A DNA stretch of 64,000 nt from Acidobacteriota bacterium (GTDB lineage Bacteria; Acidobacteriota; Terriglobia; Bryobacterales; Bryobacteraceae): NCBI GenBank assembly GCA_017307505.1, contig JAFKEE010000060.1:1-64000 (forward strand), in the 5' to 3' direction. A program made the translations under genes and the position numbers. How positions within the stretch are numbered: the first letter of the stretch is position 1; every line of letters begins with the position of its first letter. The notes under the pieces were generated by a model. That model ran no database searches, was not told the origin of the DNA, and saw only the letters and a list, made by a program, of their open reading frames with translations. Below, one piece after another: positions 17,159 to 27,492 of the stretch.

Positions 17159-18352
17159 ATGAAACACGCCTCCGAACGCTTTCACGCCTTCGACGCCCTC
17201 CGCGCCGCCATGATGCTGCTCGGAGTCGCGCTCCACAGCTCGACGGCCTACTCCACCTTCCCCGACGTGTGGTGGCTGAAGGACCCGGTGACCAGCCGCT
17301 GGCTGGATGCTTTCCTGCTCTTTCTCCACAGTTTCCGGCTGCCGGCGTTCTTTGTGATGAGCGGCTTCTTTGCCGCGCTGCTGATCGGCCGGCGGGGGTG
17401 GCAGGGGTTCCTGGAAAACCGGGTAGCCCGGCTGGGCCTGCCGTTCCTGCTGGGGATGCTGGTGCTGTACCCGGTGCTCAAGATCTGCAGCGTCTTCGCG
17501 TACTTCCTGGTGAGGGATTCCGACGCGGTGGGGCGGACCCTCGGCTGGCTGAGGGAAGGCCGCCTGGAACGCGCGATTGAGCCGATGCACCTGTGGTTCC
17601 TGGAGATCCTGATGTGGCTTTGCCTGGCGGCCGCGCCCCTGGCTCCGCGGCTCACCCGCTGGCTGAGCCGGCCCTGGTTCCGGTCCATCCTGGCCAGCCG
17701 CCTGGCTCCGGTGTTCTGGGCGGTGCTGACCTTTTTCACCCTGCTGACGATGGAGTTCGGCATCCTGGACACTCCGCATAGCTTTGCTCCGCACTTCCGG
17801 ATCCTGGGCGCCTATGCCGTTTTCTTCGCCTTCGGCTGGGGCCTTTACTGCCACCGGGAATCGCTCCCGCTGCTTCGCAGTGCGGGCTGGCCTCAGCTGG
17901 GCCTGGCTGTCGTGTTTACCTTCGTCACGATTGGAGCGATTGACCGCCAGGTGGCCAACCGCGCCGTGCGGGACTGGCCTGCCTTTGTAGCGACCTGCGC
18001 CGGGACGGCTCTTTCGGCGTGGTGCATGATCTTCGGGCTGATTGGGCTCTTCCTGCGTTACTTCTCCCAGCCTTCCCACCGCCAGCGCTATCTGTCGGAT
18101 TCGGCGTACTGGCTCTACCTGGTCCATCCGCCGGTCCTGGTGGCGCTGCAGCTTCCAATGATGATGCTGCCGTGGCCCGCGGAGTTCAAAGCGCTGGTGG
18201 GGCTCGCCCTGGCAATTCCGATCCTGCTGGCCAGCTATCACTACCTCGTTCGCTCGACGTGGCTGGGGGTGATCCTGAACGGACGCAAGTATCCCCTGCA
18301 GCCCCAAACCACCGCAATTGAAACTTGTTTGGAACCGCAAGCATCCGTATAA
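17159..18352 (+). CDS. Acyltransferase 3 family membrane protein (OpgC/MdoC-like)
   Basis: 397 residues with about ten hydrophobic segments. The start RFHAFDALRAAMMLLGVALHSS is the classical acyltransferase 3 signature, where the R-x-x-x-F-D-x-L-R box and following His are involved in acyl transfer. HSFRLPAFFVMSGFFAALL is the second conserved segment, and YLVHPPVLVALQLPMM the last. The glucan-biosynthesis protein C subgroup (succinyl or acetyl transfer to periplasmic glucans) fits the length and spacing, but the acceptor is unknown. It overlaps the upstream end of the next frame slightly; the next gene probably starts at 18409. Confidence 0.85.
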   Translation: MKHASERFHAFDALRAAMMLLGVALHSSTAYSTFPDVWWLKDPVTSRWLDAFLLFLHSFRLPAFFVMSGFFAALLIGRRGWQGFLENRVARLGLPFLLGMLVLYPVLKICSVFAYFLVRDSDAVGRTLGWLREGRLERAIEPMHLWFLEILMWLCLAAAPLAPRLTRWLSRPWFRSILASRLAPVFWAVLTFFTLLTMEFGILDTPHSFAPHFRILGAYAVFFAFGWGLYCHRESLPLLRSAGWPQLGLAVVFTFVTIGAIDRQVANRAVRDWPAFVATCAGTALSAWCMIFGLIGLFLRYFSQPSHRQRYLSDSAYWLYLVHPPVLVALQLPMMMLPWPAEFKALVGLALAIPILLASYHYLVRSTWLGVILNGRKYPLQPQTTAIETCLEPQASV

Positions 18353-18408
18353 TCGACAGAACCATCAGGAAAGCGGCCGAGTCTGCCGATCACTTTATAG
18401 AGGTCTTT

Positions 18409-19014
18409 ATGGAGATCCTTGGTGACAGACACTTCGTCGAGATTCCGGGCGACAAACTTCACCAGTTGCCGCCCCTCCTCCTCCATGCTGGTGCGGAAGC
18501 CGCACGGATGAGCAGGACCATTGAGATGGCCAGCACGCTCATTGAGTCAGAAGAGATGCTGCCGGCCCTCCAGATGGAGCCTCTCGACCAGGAACGCCGC
18601 AAGATGGATCTTGCGATTCAGCTCGTGGAGCAGTACCTGGGCCTGATTGAGCACTGGCGGCTGGGGGACTCGATCCTCGACTGGATCCGTCAGTGTGAGA
18701 TGACCTTTGAGATGCGCCAGGACCTGCGCCCGCTGCTACGCCCTGACGTCTGGCCGCACGCCGGCAGGTCGAGCTTCGTGATGCTGTTGCGGGACAAGGC
18801 GATCGACACGAAGGGCATTGCGCCGGAAAGCGCCGTGGGCACGCGTTTGTCCTTCCGGCAGCCGCCGCCGTTGAACTGTTTTTCCGACCAGTTCCTGTTT
18901 TATCTGAAGGCGACGCTGGCCTCGACGGCCTACCAGACGTGGTCCAACCTCTCGCCGGATCCGATCTCGGCGTTTCCGCCGGAGCGCTTCTCCTTTGAGG
19001 TTCACGCGATCTGA
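18409..19014 (+). CDS. Conserved protein of unknown function
   Basis: 201 residues from the ATG at 18409, chosen because AGAGG lies seven bases upstream; an in-frame start at 18325 would overlap the acyltransferase gene. The protein is soluble and largely helical, with EEMLPALQMEPLDQERRKMDLAIQLVEQYL in its first half (given here in two known blocks of helix) and a C-terminal half with several Pro and aromatic residues (FSDQFLFYLKATLA). I do not recognise a family. It is 57 bases downstream of the acyltransferase gene and may be co-transcribed with it. It converges with the SDR gene with a six-base gap. Confidence 0.65.
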   Translation: MEILGDRHFVEIPGDKLHQLPPLLLHAGAEAARMSRTIEMASTLIESEEMLPALQMEPLDQERRKMDLAIQLVEQYLGLIEHWRLGDSILDWIRQCEMTFEMRQDLRPLLRPDVWPHAGRSSFVMLLRDKAIDTKGIAPESAVGTRLSFRQPPPLNCFSDQFLFYLKATLASTAYQTWSNLSPDPISAFPPERFSFEVHAI

Positions 19015-19020
19015 GGCGGC

Positions 19021-19785
19021 CTAGACCATGAAGGCGCCGCCGTTGATTTCGATGGTCTGACCGATCACGTTGCGGGCGGCATTCGAGCACAGGAAGAGTG
19101 CGACTTCCGCCATGTCCTCGTTGGTCGACAGGCGTCCCTGCGGCGTCATGCGGACCACGCTATCGAGGATTTCCCTTGTCGAGAAGCGGGCGTGAAAGTC
19201 GTTGTCCACGGTGCCCGGGCTGATGGCGTTGACGCGGATGCCCGCCGGCGCCAGTTCCTTCGCGAGCCCTTTGGTCATTGCGGCGACGGCTGCCTTGGAG
19301 GCGGAGTAGACGGTGGCGCCGGGACCGCCGCCGTTGCGAGCGGCGATCGAGCTCAGGTTGACGATAACGCCCGAGCCGCGGGCAATCATTCCTGGAGCGA
19401 CAGCCTGGGTGATGAACCAGACGCTCTTGGCGTTCAGGTCCATTACCTGGTTGTAGGTGGCCATGTCCATCTCCGCGAGCCTGGCGCGCTTCAGCAGGGA
19501 TCCGGCGTTGTTGATGAGAAAGTCGATCAGGCCGGCGTAGGGCTTGAGGGTTTCGATGAAGGCGTTGATGCCGGCCTCATCCGCCAGCTCTCCGTGCAGC
19601 AGGATGGCCTTGGCGCCGGCGGCTTCCACGGCGCGGGCGGTCTCTTTGGCTCCTTCGATCCCACTGGCGTAGTGAACCAGAATCTGGGCGCAGCCTGCCC
19701 GGGCCAGTGCAATCGCGGTGGCCGCTCCGATTCCCCGGGATGCGCCGGTCACCAGCGCCGTCTTGCCTTGAAACTCTTGAGCCAT
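19021..19785 (-). CDS. SDR-family oxidoreductase (FabG-like)
   Basis: 254 residues, classical short-chain dehydrogenase. The cofactor loop TGASRGIG is at 14-21, INNAG lies near 90, the catalytic Ser in NLSSIAARN, and YSASKAAV gives the catalytic Tyr and Lys. The end IGQTIEINGGAFMV is typical of FabG-like 3-oxoacyl reductases, but the same features occur in sugar and secondary-alcohol dehydrogenases. The start lies three bases after the cyclase stop, and its ribosome binding site GGAAG is inside the last codons of that gene. It is last in a five-gene operon. Confidence 0.9.
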   Translation of the reverse strand: MAQEFQGKTALVTGASRGIGAATAIALARAGCAQILVHYASGIEGAKETARAVEAAGAKAILLHGELADEAGINAFIETLKPYAGLIDFLINNAGSLLKRARLAEMDMATYNQVMDLNAKSVWFITQAVAPGMIARGSGVIVNLSSIAARNGGGPGATVYSASKAAVAAMTKGLAKELAPAGIRVNAISPGTVDNDFHARFSTREILDSVVRMTPQGRLSTNEDMAEVALFLCSNAARNVIGQTIEINGGAFMV

Positions 19786-19788
19786 GAT

Positions 19789-20535
19789 TTATTCTTCCAC
19801 CATCGCGAAGGGCCGTAAGGGGGAGCCCGTCGCGCCCACAATTTTCAGGGGAGCCGCGAGGAAGGCGAACTCCGTTACGTTTTCCCGGGCCAGTTGCTCC
19901 AGGTTCAGGCACTCGATGAGGTGAATGCCGCTTTCCACCAGCAGGTGCATATGAACCTCCATGCGGGGCGAGGGAATGCGCTCCACGGCCACGTTGTCGG
20001 CGCCCACGGCAAAGACACCCTTGGAGGACAGCCAGTGGGCCGCTTCCAGGGTGATGCCGGGCTGGCGCTGCTCGTTCACGAAGGCGCGGGCGTTGCTCCA
20101 GTGGCGGCCCCAGCCGGTGCGGATGAGGACGACGTCGCCGGGCTCGATGGGGCAGCGGACGGCCTGTTCGAGCTCGGGCACCCCGATGGACTCGTCCTCC
20201 GCCAGTTCGCGGTCTCCGGCGACATCCAGGAGGACGCCGCGCCGGACCACGGGGGGTACGAGGTCGATGCCGACTTCGCGCGGCGACTTCCCCTGGTAGA
20301 GAAGGCCGTTGCACGAGAAATGGCCGAGCCCGTCGATGTGCGTGCCGACGTGGGTGCCCAAGGCGATCATTTCAGCGGCGGCCGAGACGCCGCCGGGCAG
20401 CACGTAGTCGCCGTGCTCCTTGGTCATGGCCATGGCAAAGGGCGGATGCGTGGGCCAGTGAGGCATGCCCACAAACCAGGTCTGCGCCAGATCAATGACT
20501 CGCGCCTGCCTGAGCTGCTCCAGTAACTGCTTCAT
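19789..20535 (-). CDS. Cyclase-family metal-dependent hydrolase (kynurenine formamidase-like)
   Basis: 248 residues of the PF04199 'cyclase' family, which hydrolyses amides or lactones with zinc or manganese. The hallmark H-x-G-T-H-x-D box is seen in LGTHVGTHIDGLGHF. An upstream WPTHPPFAM segment and RTGWGRHWSN further on also fit. Substrates in this family include N-formylkynurenine, isatin and other cyclic amides; this one cannot be assigned. The ATG is preceded by GGGGAG and overlaps the 3' end of the antiporter gene by 44 bases. It is immediately followed by an SDR, a pairing that suggests one degradative step each in a common pathway. Confidence 0.88.
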   Translation of the reverse strand: MKQLLEQLRQARVIDLAQTWFVGMPHWPTHPPFAMAMTKEHGDYVLPGGVSAAAEMIALGTHVGTHIDGLGHFSCNGLLYQGKSPREVGIDLVPPVVRRGVLLDVAGDRELAEDESIGVPELEQAVRCPIEPGDVVLIRTGWGRHWSNARAFVNEQRQPGITLEAAHWLSSKGVFAVGADNVAVERIPSPRMEVHMHLLVESGIHLIECLNLEQLARENVTEFAFLAAPLKIVGATGSPLRPFAMVEE

Positions 20536-21624
20536 GACTCCCCATCTCCGGCAGGAAGTAAAACGAAATCCCGAGGATGATATACACCGCCAGGAGCATT
20601 GCGCCTTCCAGCCAATTCGACTCTCCGTCGCTGGCGATTTCGCCTACGATCACCACGGACAGTACCACAGCCAGAACCTCGGCTGGGGAGAAGACGAGGT
20701 CCATCGGACGGGGGCCGATGAACTGGCTGGCCAAGACCAGGATGGGCGCGACAAACAGAGCCACCTGGATGCTGGAACCGATGGCAATCGACAGGCTGAG
20801 GTCCATGCGGTTCTTCATGGCCATCAGGATCGCGGTGGAGTGTTCGGCCGCGTTGCCGATAATGGCGACGACAATGACGCCGACGAAGACACTGGTCATG
20901 CCGAAGGTGTGCGCGGCCTGTTCGACGCTGCCCACGAGGATTTCGCTCATCCACGCGATGAAGGCTGTGGCGACGGCCAGTATCACCACGGATTTGGTGA
21001 CGCTCCAGCCCGGATGGTGGTCGTGGCGCGATTCCGTCTCTTCACTGGTGGGCAGGCCCTTGAACAATTGTTTGTGGGTGATGAGGGAGAAGATCAGGTG
21101 TCCGGTGTAGATGAGCAGCAGGACGACGCTGATCTCGACGCTGAGTCCGCCCTCTTTCGCGATGCCCTTGGCGCCGGCGAGGTGGTGGAACATGGCCGGG
21201 ACGACCAGCGAGATGCCGGCGAGGGTCAGCAGCGTGGATTGTGTGCGGGCCGCCGTCGCCTGGAAGCGTTGAATGCGGTATTTCAGGCCGCCGGCGAAGG
21301 TAGAGGCGCCGGCCACCAGCAGGATGTTGCCGATGATGGAGCCTGTCAAGGACGCCTTCACCACGTCGTGGAGGCCCTTCTGCAAGGCGGCCATGGCGAT
21401 GATGAGCTCCGCCGCATTGCCGAAGGTGGCGTTCAGGAGTCCGCCCACACCTTCGCCGGTATGTGCGGCCAGATGTTCCGTGGCGTGACCCAGCCAGCCC
21501 GCCAGGGGTAGGATGGCGAGACACGCGCTGACGAAGATCGTGACGTGATCCGTGGGCCGCAGATACTCCAATGCCACGGTCACTGGTACAAAGACCAGAA
21601 ACCAATCCAACGAAAACCTGATCT

Positions 21625-21628
<4 letters not shown>
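20492..21628 (-). CDS. Calcium/proton antiporter (CaxA/ChaA type)
   Basis: 378 residues from the ATG at 21628, which overlaps the Hsp70-like stop. About eleven membrane segments are arranged as two homologous halves, each with the cation-exchanger signature: [20 protein letters not shown] in the first and [19 protein letters not shown] in the second. The acidic Glu residues in these GNAAE boxes bind Ca2+. A central His-rich cytoplasmic loop ([12 protein letters not shown]) divides the halves. It exports Ca2+ in exchange for H+ across the inner membrane. It is third in the operon started by the siroheme dehydrogenase gene. Confidence 0.92.
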
Positions 21629-23199
<1,571 letters not shown>

Positions 23200-23205
23200 G
23201 TTGAA

Positions 23206-23787
23206 TTAGGTTAGCGCGTCCGGCGGCAGAATTGAGGCAAGTTCGCGCTTCACCGCCTCTTCGTCGCCGCCGCGGTAATGGTCGAGGATCCCGGAGTCCA
23301 CGAGTGCGTACCAGAGCTTCTTGCGCTCCTGAAAGTCAGGCACGGCTTGGGCCAGGCGGCCGCGCAGACTCCGGGCGAGTTTCAAGAACTCGGCGTACTC
23401 CGGCCCGAGTTCGCGCTCCAGTTTCTCGCGGATGCGAACGGCGAGCGCAGGGCAGGCGCCCCCGGTTGAGATGGCGATGACAAGTTCCCCTTGCCGGACG
23501 ATGCTCGCGAAGGTGAACCGGCAATGGGGCGGATCGTCCACGCAGCAGACGAGGATGCCGCGCCGTTCCGCCTCGGCGAAGATTCTGGGGTTGTCTGAGC
23601 GGTCGGGTCCGGCGGAGATCACCGCGAAGTAGCCGTCCAGGTCCGTGTCCTGGTACCGTTCCTGCCTGTCAACCCGTGCTCCGGCCCGGATCAGCGCCTC
23701 CGACTTCTCGTCCGCTTCGCGGCCCCAGCCGAGCACGAGACACTTTTGGCCTTCGACGTCCAGAATAATCGGGTAGCCCTCGGCCAT
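23206..23787 (-). CDS. Precorrin-2 dehydrogenase / siroheme synthase N-terminal type (Met8-like)
   Basis: 193 residues from the ATG at 23787, with GAGGGA about ten bases upstream; a TTG 18 bases earlier is less likely. The Rossmann start KCLVLGWGREADEKSEALI fits the NAD-binding loop, though GW replaces the more usual GG. VDDPPHCRFTFAS carries the Asp that in Met8 serves both oxidation and iron insertion, and VIAISTGGACPALAVRIR is the best conserved block. It oxidises precorrin-2 to sirohydrochlorin and may also chelate iron. Together with HemD and CobA at 32.8-34.5 kb it would complete siroheme for NirB. It leads a five-gene minus-strand operon. Confidence 0.85.
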   Translation of the reverse strand: MAEGYPIILDVEGQKCLVLGWGREADEKSEALIRAGARVDRQERYQDTDLDGYFAVISAGPDRSDNPRIFAEAERRGILVCCVDDPPHCRFTFASIVRQGELVIAISTGGACPALAVRIREKLERELGPEYAEFLKLARSLRGRLAQAVPDFQERKKLWYALVDSGILDHYRGGDEEAVKRELASILPPDALT

Positions 23788-23886
23788 TCCCCGATTGTCC
23801 CTCAAGATACGACGCCACTGGTAGGAGAAAGCGCGAAATGCCGGGCCGGAGTCCAGGAGAGAACGGAGCGGGCATAATAAGTGGGA

Positions 23887-24690
23887 ATGAACACCAAACG
23901 CCCGAGCACTCCGAAGTACAACGTTCCGGCGGTGGAAAAGGCCCTGGATATTCTCGAGGCGCTTGCGGTCACCGCCACGCCGCAGTCGCTAGCCGATTTG
24001 GCCAGGACGTTGAACAGGACGAGCAGCGAACTGTTTCGCATGCTCACCGTGCTGGAACGCAGGGCGTATGTTCTTCGGGACCCCCAATCCGATGGTTATA
24101 GCCTGTCGTTGCGTCTTTACGAGCTTGCCCATACCCATAGCCCCGTCGACCAGTTGCTGCGCGCCGCATCGCAACCCATGCGGATGCTGGCGGACAGTGT
24201 CCGGGAGTCGTGCCACCTGAGCGTCCTGCACCGCGACCAGCTCCTGGTGCTCATGCAGATGGAGAGCCCGGAGAAGCTGAGATTGTCGATCGAAGTGGGT
24301 GCGCGCTTCGAGCCCTTGCACGCGACATCCGGACGGCTTCTGCTGGCGATGCTGCCGGAGGATGAGCGGGCTGCCATTCTGGGGGCCAGTACGGCCTTCG
24401 AACGCATGAGCCGCAAGGAACAGGAGCGTGTCCGGCTGGAACTGGGCGCGATCCACGACGCAGGCTTTGCCATTGCGTCCAGCGAGACCCGGGCGGGCAT
24501 GAAGGACATTGCGGTACCCATCGGCAATCCTGCCAGTGGAGTGACCGCGGCGCTAACCATCCCGTGTCTCCTGGGCGGTCGGGATGAGCGGGATCTGCAC
24601 CGGCTGCGGCTTGCGTTGCAGCGCTGCGCCGCGCAGATTACTGCTGCGCTGGGCCTGACCGCTCCGGGCCAGGCGAGTCTGCGTCACTGA
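23887..24690 (+). CDS. IclR-family transcriptional regulator
   Basis: 267 residues from the ATG at 23887; a GTG six bases earlier is an alternative. The N-terminal winged helix spans about 10-75 (VEKALDILEALAVTATPQSL, then LNRTSSELFRMLTVLERRAYV). The C-terminal IclR effector domain spans about 85-255 (LHATSGRLLLAMLPEDER, then AGMKDIAVPIGNPASGV). IclR proteins usually repress catabolic genes and respond to a small organic acid. It is convergent with the MFS gene and their ends overlap by 53 bases, so it probably controls that sugar or acid uptake locus. Confidence 0.9.
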   Translation: MNTKRPSTPKYNVPAVEKALDILEALAVTATPQSLADLARTLNRTSSELFRMLTVLERRAYVLRDPQSDGYSLSLRLYELAHTHSPVDQLLRAASQPMRMLADSVRESCHLSVLHRDQLLVLMQMESPEKLRLSIEVGARFEPLHATSGRLLLAMLPEDERAAILGASTAFERMSRKEQERVRLELGAIHDAGFAIASSETRAGMKDIAVPIGNPASGVTAALTIPCLLGGRDERDLHRLRLALQRCAAQITAALGLTAPGQASLRH

Positions 24691-25912
24691 TTCGCGATCC
24701 GGCAGAGCGGAGAACGACCAGGTAGCACAGCATACCGATCACGAGGATCACCGCTACGGTGATGACGGGTAAAGCATAGCCCCCGCTGATGGATTTCAGC
24801 CACGCCGTGAACAGCGGAGCCGCGATGCCGGGCAACCCGGCGGCGCAGGCCTGCATGCCTGCCATCTTGCCGGAAAAACGGGCCGGGACCAGCAACTGGC
24901 CCAAGGCCCAGTGATTGGGTGTGACCAGTCCCGCGGCGGAAAGAGCAAAGGCCGTGATGAACAAGGCGGCGCTCCGGTGGGTGACGAAAACGGAGGCGAT
25001 CTCGGTGGACGCCAGTGCCAGGCCCGCGATCGCGAACGATGCCCGCACTCGGAGTGCGTTCTGCCCCCTGGCGATCAGCCGATCCGCCGCATAGCCAGCG
25101 GCCACCGCGATCACCGCCGTTCCACCAAAGGCCACCATGGAATACCAGCCCATACCGGTGATGTCCAGATGAAACGCCTCGACAACATAGGCAGGCATCC
25201 AGGTCAGGCAGAAGTAGATGAAGTACTGGTAGCAAAAGCTGGCGACCAGAACCGCGGCGACGCTGATGTTCGCGAACCCGCCATTCTGCCCGGGCTGGGA
25301 GGGCGCCAGCGGAGTGGAGCGATCGCGCACCAGCAGCAGCCAGGGGACAACCCAGAGAATCGGGATCATGCCAAGGATTAAGAACATCTGCGGCCAGCCC
25401 CAGCGGACCAGCAGCCAGGCGGAGAGCGGCGCGCCGAGAGCGGGACCCAGCTTCGAGCCCAGCATCACTATGCCCACAGCCAGTCCGCTGCGTGATTCCG
25501 GCATATTAAGCCGAATCCAGCGCATCATGACAGGGGACAGGACGGATTCCCCGATGCCGAGCAGGATTCGGAGGGCGATGAGCGTGGCTACGGACGTCGA
25601 GATCGCAGTGGCCGCGGTCGCCGCACTCCAGCAGAGAAAGCCCAGCGCGAACGGCCAACGGACGCCATACCGGTCCACGAGCCAGCCGGCCGGCATCTGT
25701 AATAGGGCATAAGACCAGTAGAAGGCCGAGTTGAGAACGCCGCGATCCTGGTCGTCGAGATGGAAGGCGCGCAGGAATCCGGGGTCGGCCAGAGCGACCG
25801 AGAAGTTCATCCGGTCAAAGAAGGCCAGGGCCATTGCCAGGGCAAGCAGGGCGAGGATGACCTGGTTCCGAACGTTCCCCTGCCGCACATCCGGCTGCGC
25901 GGGCGGTCTCAC
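24638..25912 (-). CDS. MFS transporter, anion:cation symporter (ExuT/GudP-like) family
   Basis: 424 residues with twelve membrane segments, from a GTG at 25912 whose GTGA overlaps the preceding stop; another GTG at 25888 is possible and a longer frame is unlikely. FFDRMNFSVALADP in the first helix region and VLNSAFYWSYALLQMPAGWLVDRYG match the ACS subfamily, which imports hexuronates, glucarate or tartrate with H+. GIGESVLSPVMMRWIRLNMP is the family's helix 4-5 signature. Position after two unknown proteins and next to an IclR gene points to uptake of a carbohydrate acid. The real substrate is not visible. Confidence 0.88.
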   Translation of the reverse strand: MRPPAQPDVRQGNVRNQVILALLALAMALAFFDRMNFSVALADPGFLRAFHLDDQDRGVLNSAFYWSYALLQMPAGWLVDRYGVRWPFALGFLCWSAATAATAISTSVATLIALRILLGIGESVLSPVMMRWIRLNMPESRSGLAVGIVMLGSKLGPALGAPLSAWLLVRWGWPQMFLILGMIPILWVVPWLLLVRDRSTPLAPSQPGQNGGFANISVAAVLVASFCYQYFIYFCLTWMPAYVVEAFHLDITGMGWYSMVAFGGTAVIAVAAGYAADRLIARGQNALRVRASFAIAGLALASTEIASVFVTHRSAALFITAFALSAAGLVTPNHWALGQLLVPARFSGKMAGMQACAAGLPGIAAPLFTAWLKSISGGYALPVITVAVILVIGMLCYLVVLRSAGSRISDADSPGPERSGPAQQ

Positions 25913-26244
25913 TCCTTCAGCACCAGATAGATCATGACCTTCATGCGCAGAGGTTCCTGCGGAAAGTCGGCATGGAATCGCAGCCAATGGCCGAAGTCGC
26001 GCAGGGAAAATGAGTAGAGGCCGGGTCCTTCCAGGCTGATCTGCGCGTGCCCCTCATTGCACCAGAATAGGCCGTCCGGGGAGAGTTGTGCAGCGATGCG
26101 GACCGGGCCGCTGCTATCCATTTCGAGAACCCGAACAAAACATCGCGCTTCGGTGGCCCAGGCCGCCTCGTAGGGCTCCGTATCGAAGGGGGCGTCGAAG
26201 ATTGCGTTTCGCTCCAGGACTGCGGTGAAGGATCTGCGTACCAT
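25909..26244 (-). CDS. Small protein of unknown function
   Basis: 111 residues with no signal peptide or membrane segment; alternating hydrophobic residues suggest a beta-sandwich (AQISLEGPGLYSFSLRDFG, then PLRMKVMIYLVLKE). I do not recognise the family. It starts six bases after the stop of the 26251-27213 gene, and its stop overlaps the MFS start, so the three genes form one operon. It could be a small sugar-binding or regulatory protein; this is context only. Confidence 0.6.
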   Translation of the reverse strand: MVRRSFTAVLERNAIFDAPFDTEPYEAAWATEARCFVRVLEMDSSGPVRIAAQLSPDGLFWCNEGHAQISLEGPGLYSFSLRDFGHWLRFHADFPQEPLRMKVMIYLVLKE

Positions 26245-26250
26245 GAGCGG

Positions 26251-27213
26251 CTACCAGTCCACTGACACCAGGACTGAGTCGAGGTATAGAAAGTTGCGCA
26301 CGGACTTATGCGTTCGCACATCGACGCAGAAGTTCAAAAGATTGTCGAGGGAGCGGTAAGGGTGGTCGTACCGGGGTACGTCGAGTTCCATTAGCGTGAG
26401 CGTGGTCTGGTTTAACTGCAGTTCGACATTCCTGCGAAGCCTGGTATCGAATCGCCAGCGCAGGTAGTGCCAGTTCAGTTTGGTGGGTACCTCGTTGTAG
26501 CAGAGCGGCATCCGGCCTCCCGGAACTTCCCGCCAATCGCGAGGATCCAGGACGTGGTGGTCAAGCACCGGGCCGGACAGGCCGGCGCGCTGCATTTTGG
26601 TGGACTTCTGCACGGACGTCTTATACATCCAGGACTGGCGCAGTTGTCCGGAGGAATCGGTATTCACATAGCGCAGGGCGCAATGATAGCGGGCGCCATG
26701 CTCCCCTTCGCAGACGTCGTTGCTGAAGGTGAAATCGCCGAAGTCCGCCTCCGACGGGTCTACGTTCCCATCCCACTCGCCGCACCCGACCGGGCGGAAC
26801 GTCTGCTCCGCCTTGTAAGTGAAATACGTCTCGAACTGCACGAGGCCGCGCTTCTGGAAGGTCAACCGTTTGATGGCTTGCGCCATGTGCCCTGGTTTGG
26901 GGCGCGTAGCGAGTTTCAATGCATAGGTCCCGCTCATTGATCCGTGCGTGCCCGTATCAAAGAACGTGCAATTACTGAGCTGCGGTGGACGCATATCGGA
27001 TACGACGCTGCGCACGTTGTCGAGATTGCCGTCGTGGTTGCCGATGAGTTCACACCAGCCGTTGATCCCTTCATCGAAGTCATCGGCGAACAGGATGCGC
27101 GGCAGCGGATTGAACCTGCTGAGTCGAGGGTTCGCCCTCAGGGCGGCGACGCGAAGCTGCTCGCTGGTGGCCTGTTCGGAAGCCGAGGGCATGGGTTGAC
27201 GGGTAGTACGCAT
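26251..27213 (-). CDS. Conserved protein of unknown function, probable beta-sandwich (possibly DUF6772)
   Basis: 320 residues, no signal peptide. ILFADDFDEGINGWCELIG near residue 40 resembles the opening of concanavalin-like or carbohydrate-binding beta-sandwich domains ('DDF-x-D-G-x-x-GW'). Later blocks include FETYFTYKAEQTF and LNWHYLRWRFDT with many aromatic residues. I believe it belongs to a family annotated DUF6772 in Solibacter relatives, but I cannot confirm this. It heads the operon with a 111-residue protein and an MFS transporter and is divergent from the secreted FAD oxidoreductase, so a role in binding or processing a carbohydrate is the best guess. Confidence 0.6.
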   Translation of the reverse strand: MRTTRQPMPSASEQATSEQLRVAALRANPRLSRFNPLPRILFADDFDEGINGWCELIGNHDGNLDNVRSVVSDMRPPQLSNCTFFDTGTHGSMSGTYALKLATRPKPGHMAQAIKRLTFQKRGLVQFETYFTYKAEQTFRPVGCGEWDGNVDPSEADFGDFTFSNDVCEGEHGARYHCALRYVNTDSSGQLRQSWMYKTSVQKSTKMQRAGLSGPVLDHHVLDPRDWREVPGGRMPLCYNEVPTKLNWHYLRWRFDTRLRRNVELQLNQTTLTLMELDVPRYDHPYRSLDNLLNFCVDVRTHKSVRNFLYLDSVLVSVDW

Positions 27214-27492
27214 CGGAAGAAAGTTCTCTCTGCGATGCCGCGAGTCTTGCTGGACCCGTGGCGTGGATGTCCCGGCGGGAGGAATGGTGCGGCCCCGCCC
27301 TCTCGTTTATACGCCGCAGTGGATCACATGTCAAATCATTGTTTGCTGGTAAAACATTGCGTATGTGGTTCTTGAAGCAGTCTCTCCTCAATTCTGCTTG
27401 ACTTCATAGAATTTTATTTGCAAAATTACGTTTCAGAAAGAAAGAGCCCGGTCTGCCAGCTCACCGTTAGAGGCCGGAACATCAGGTCCACG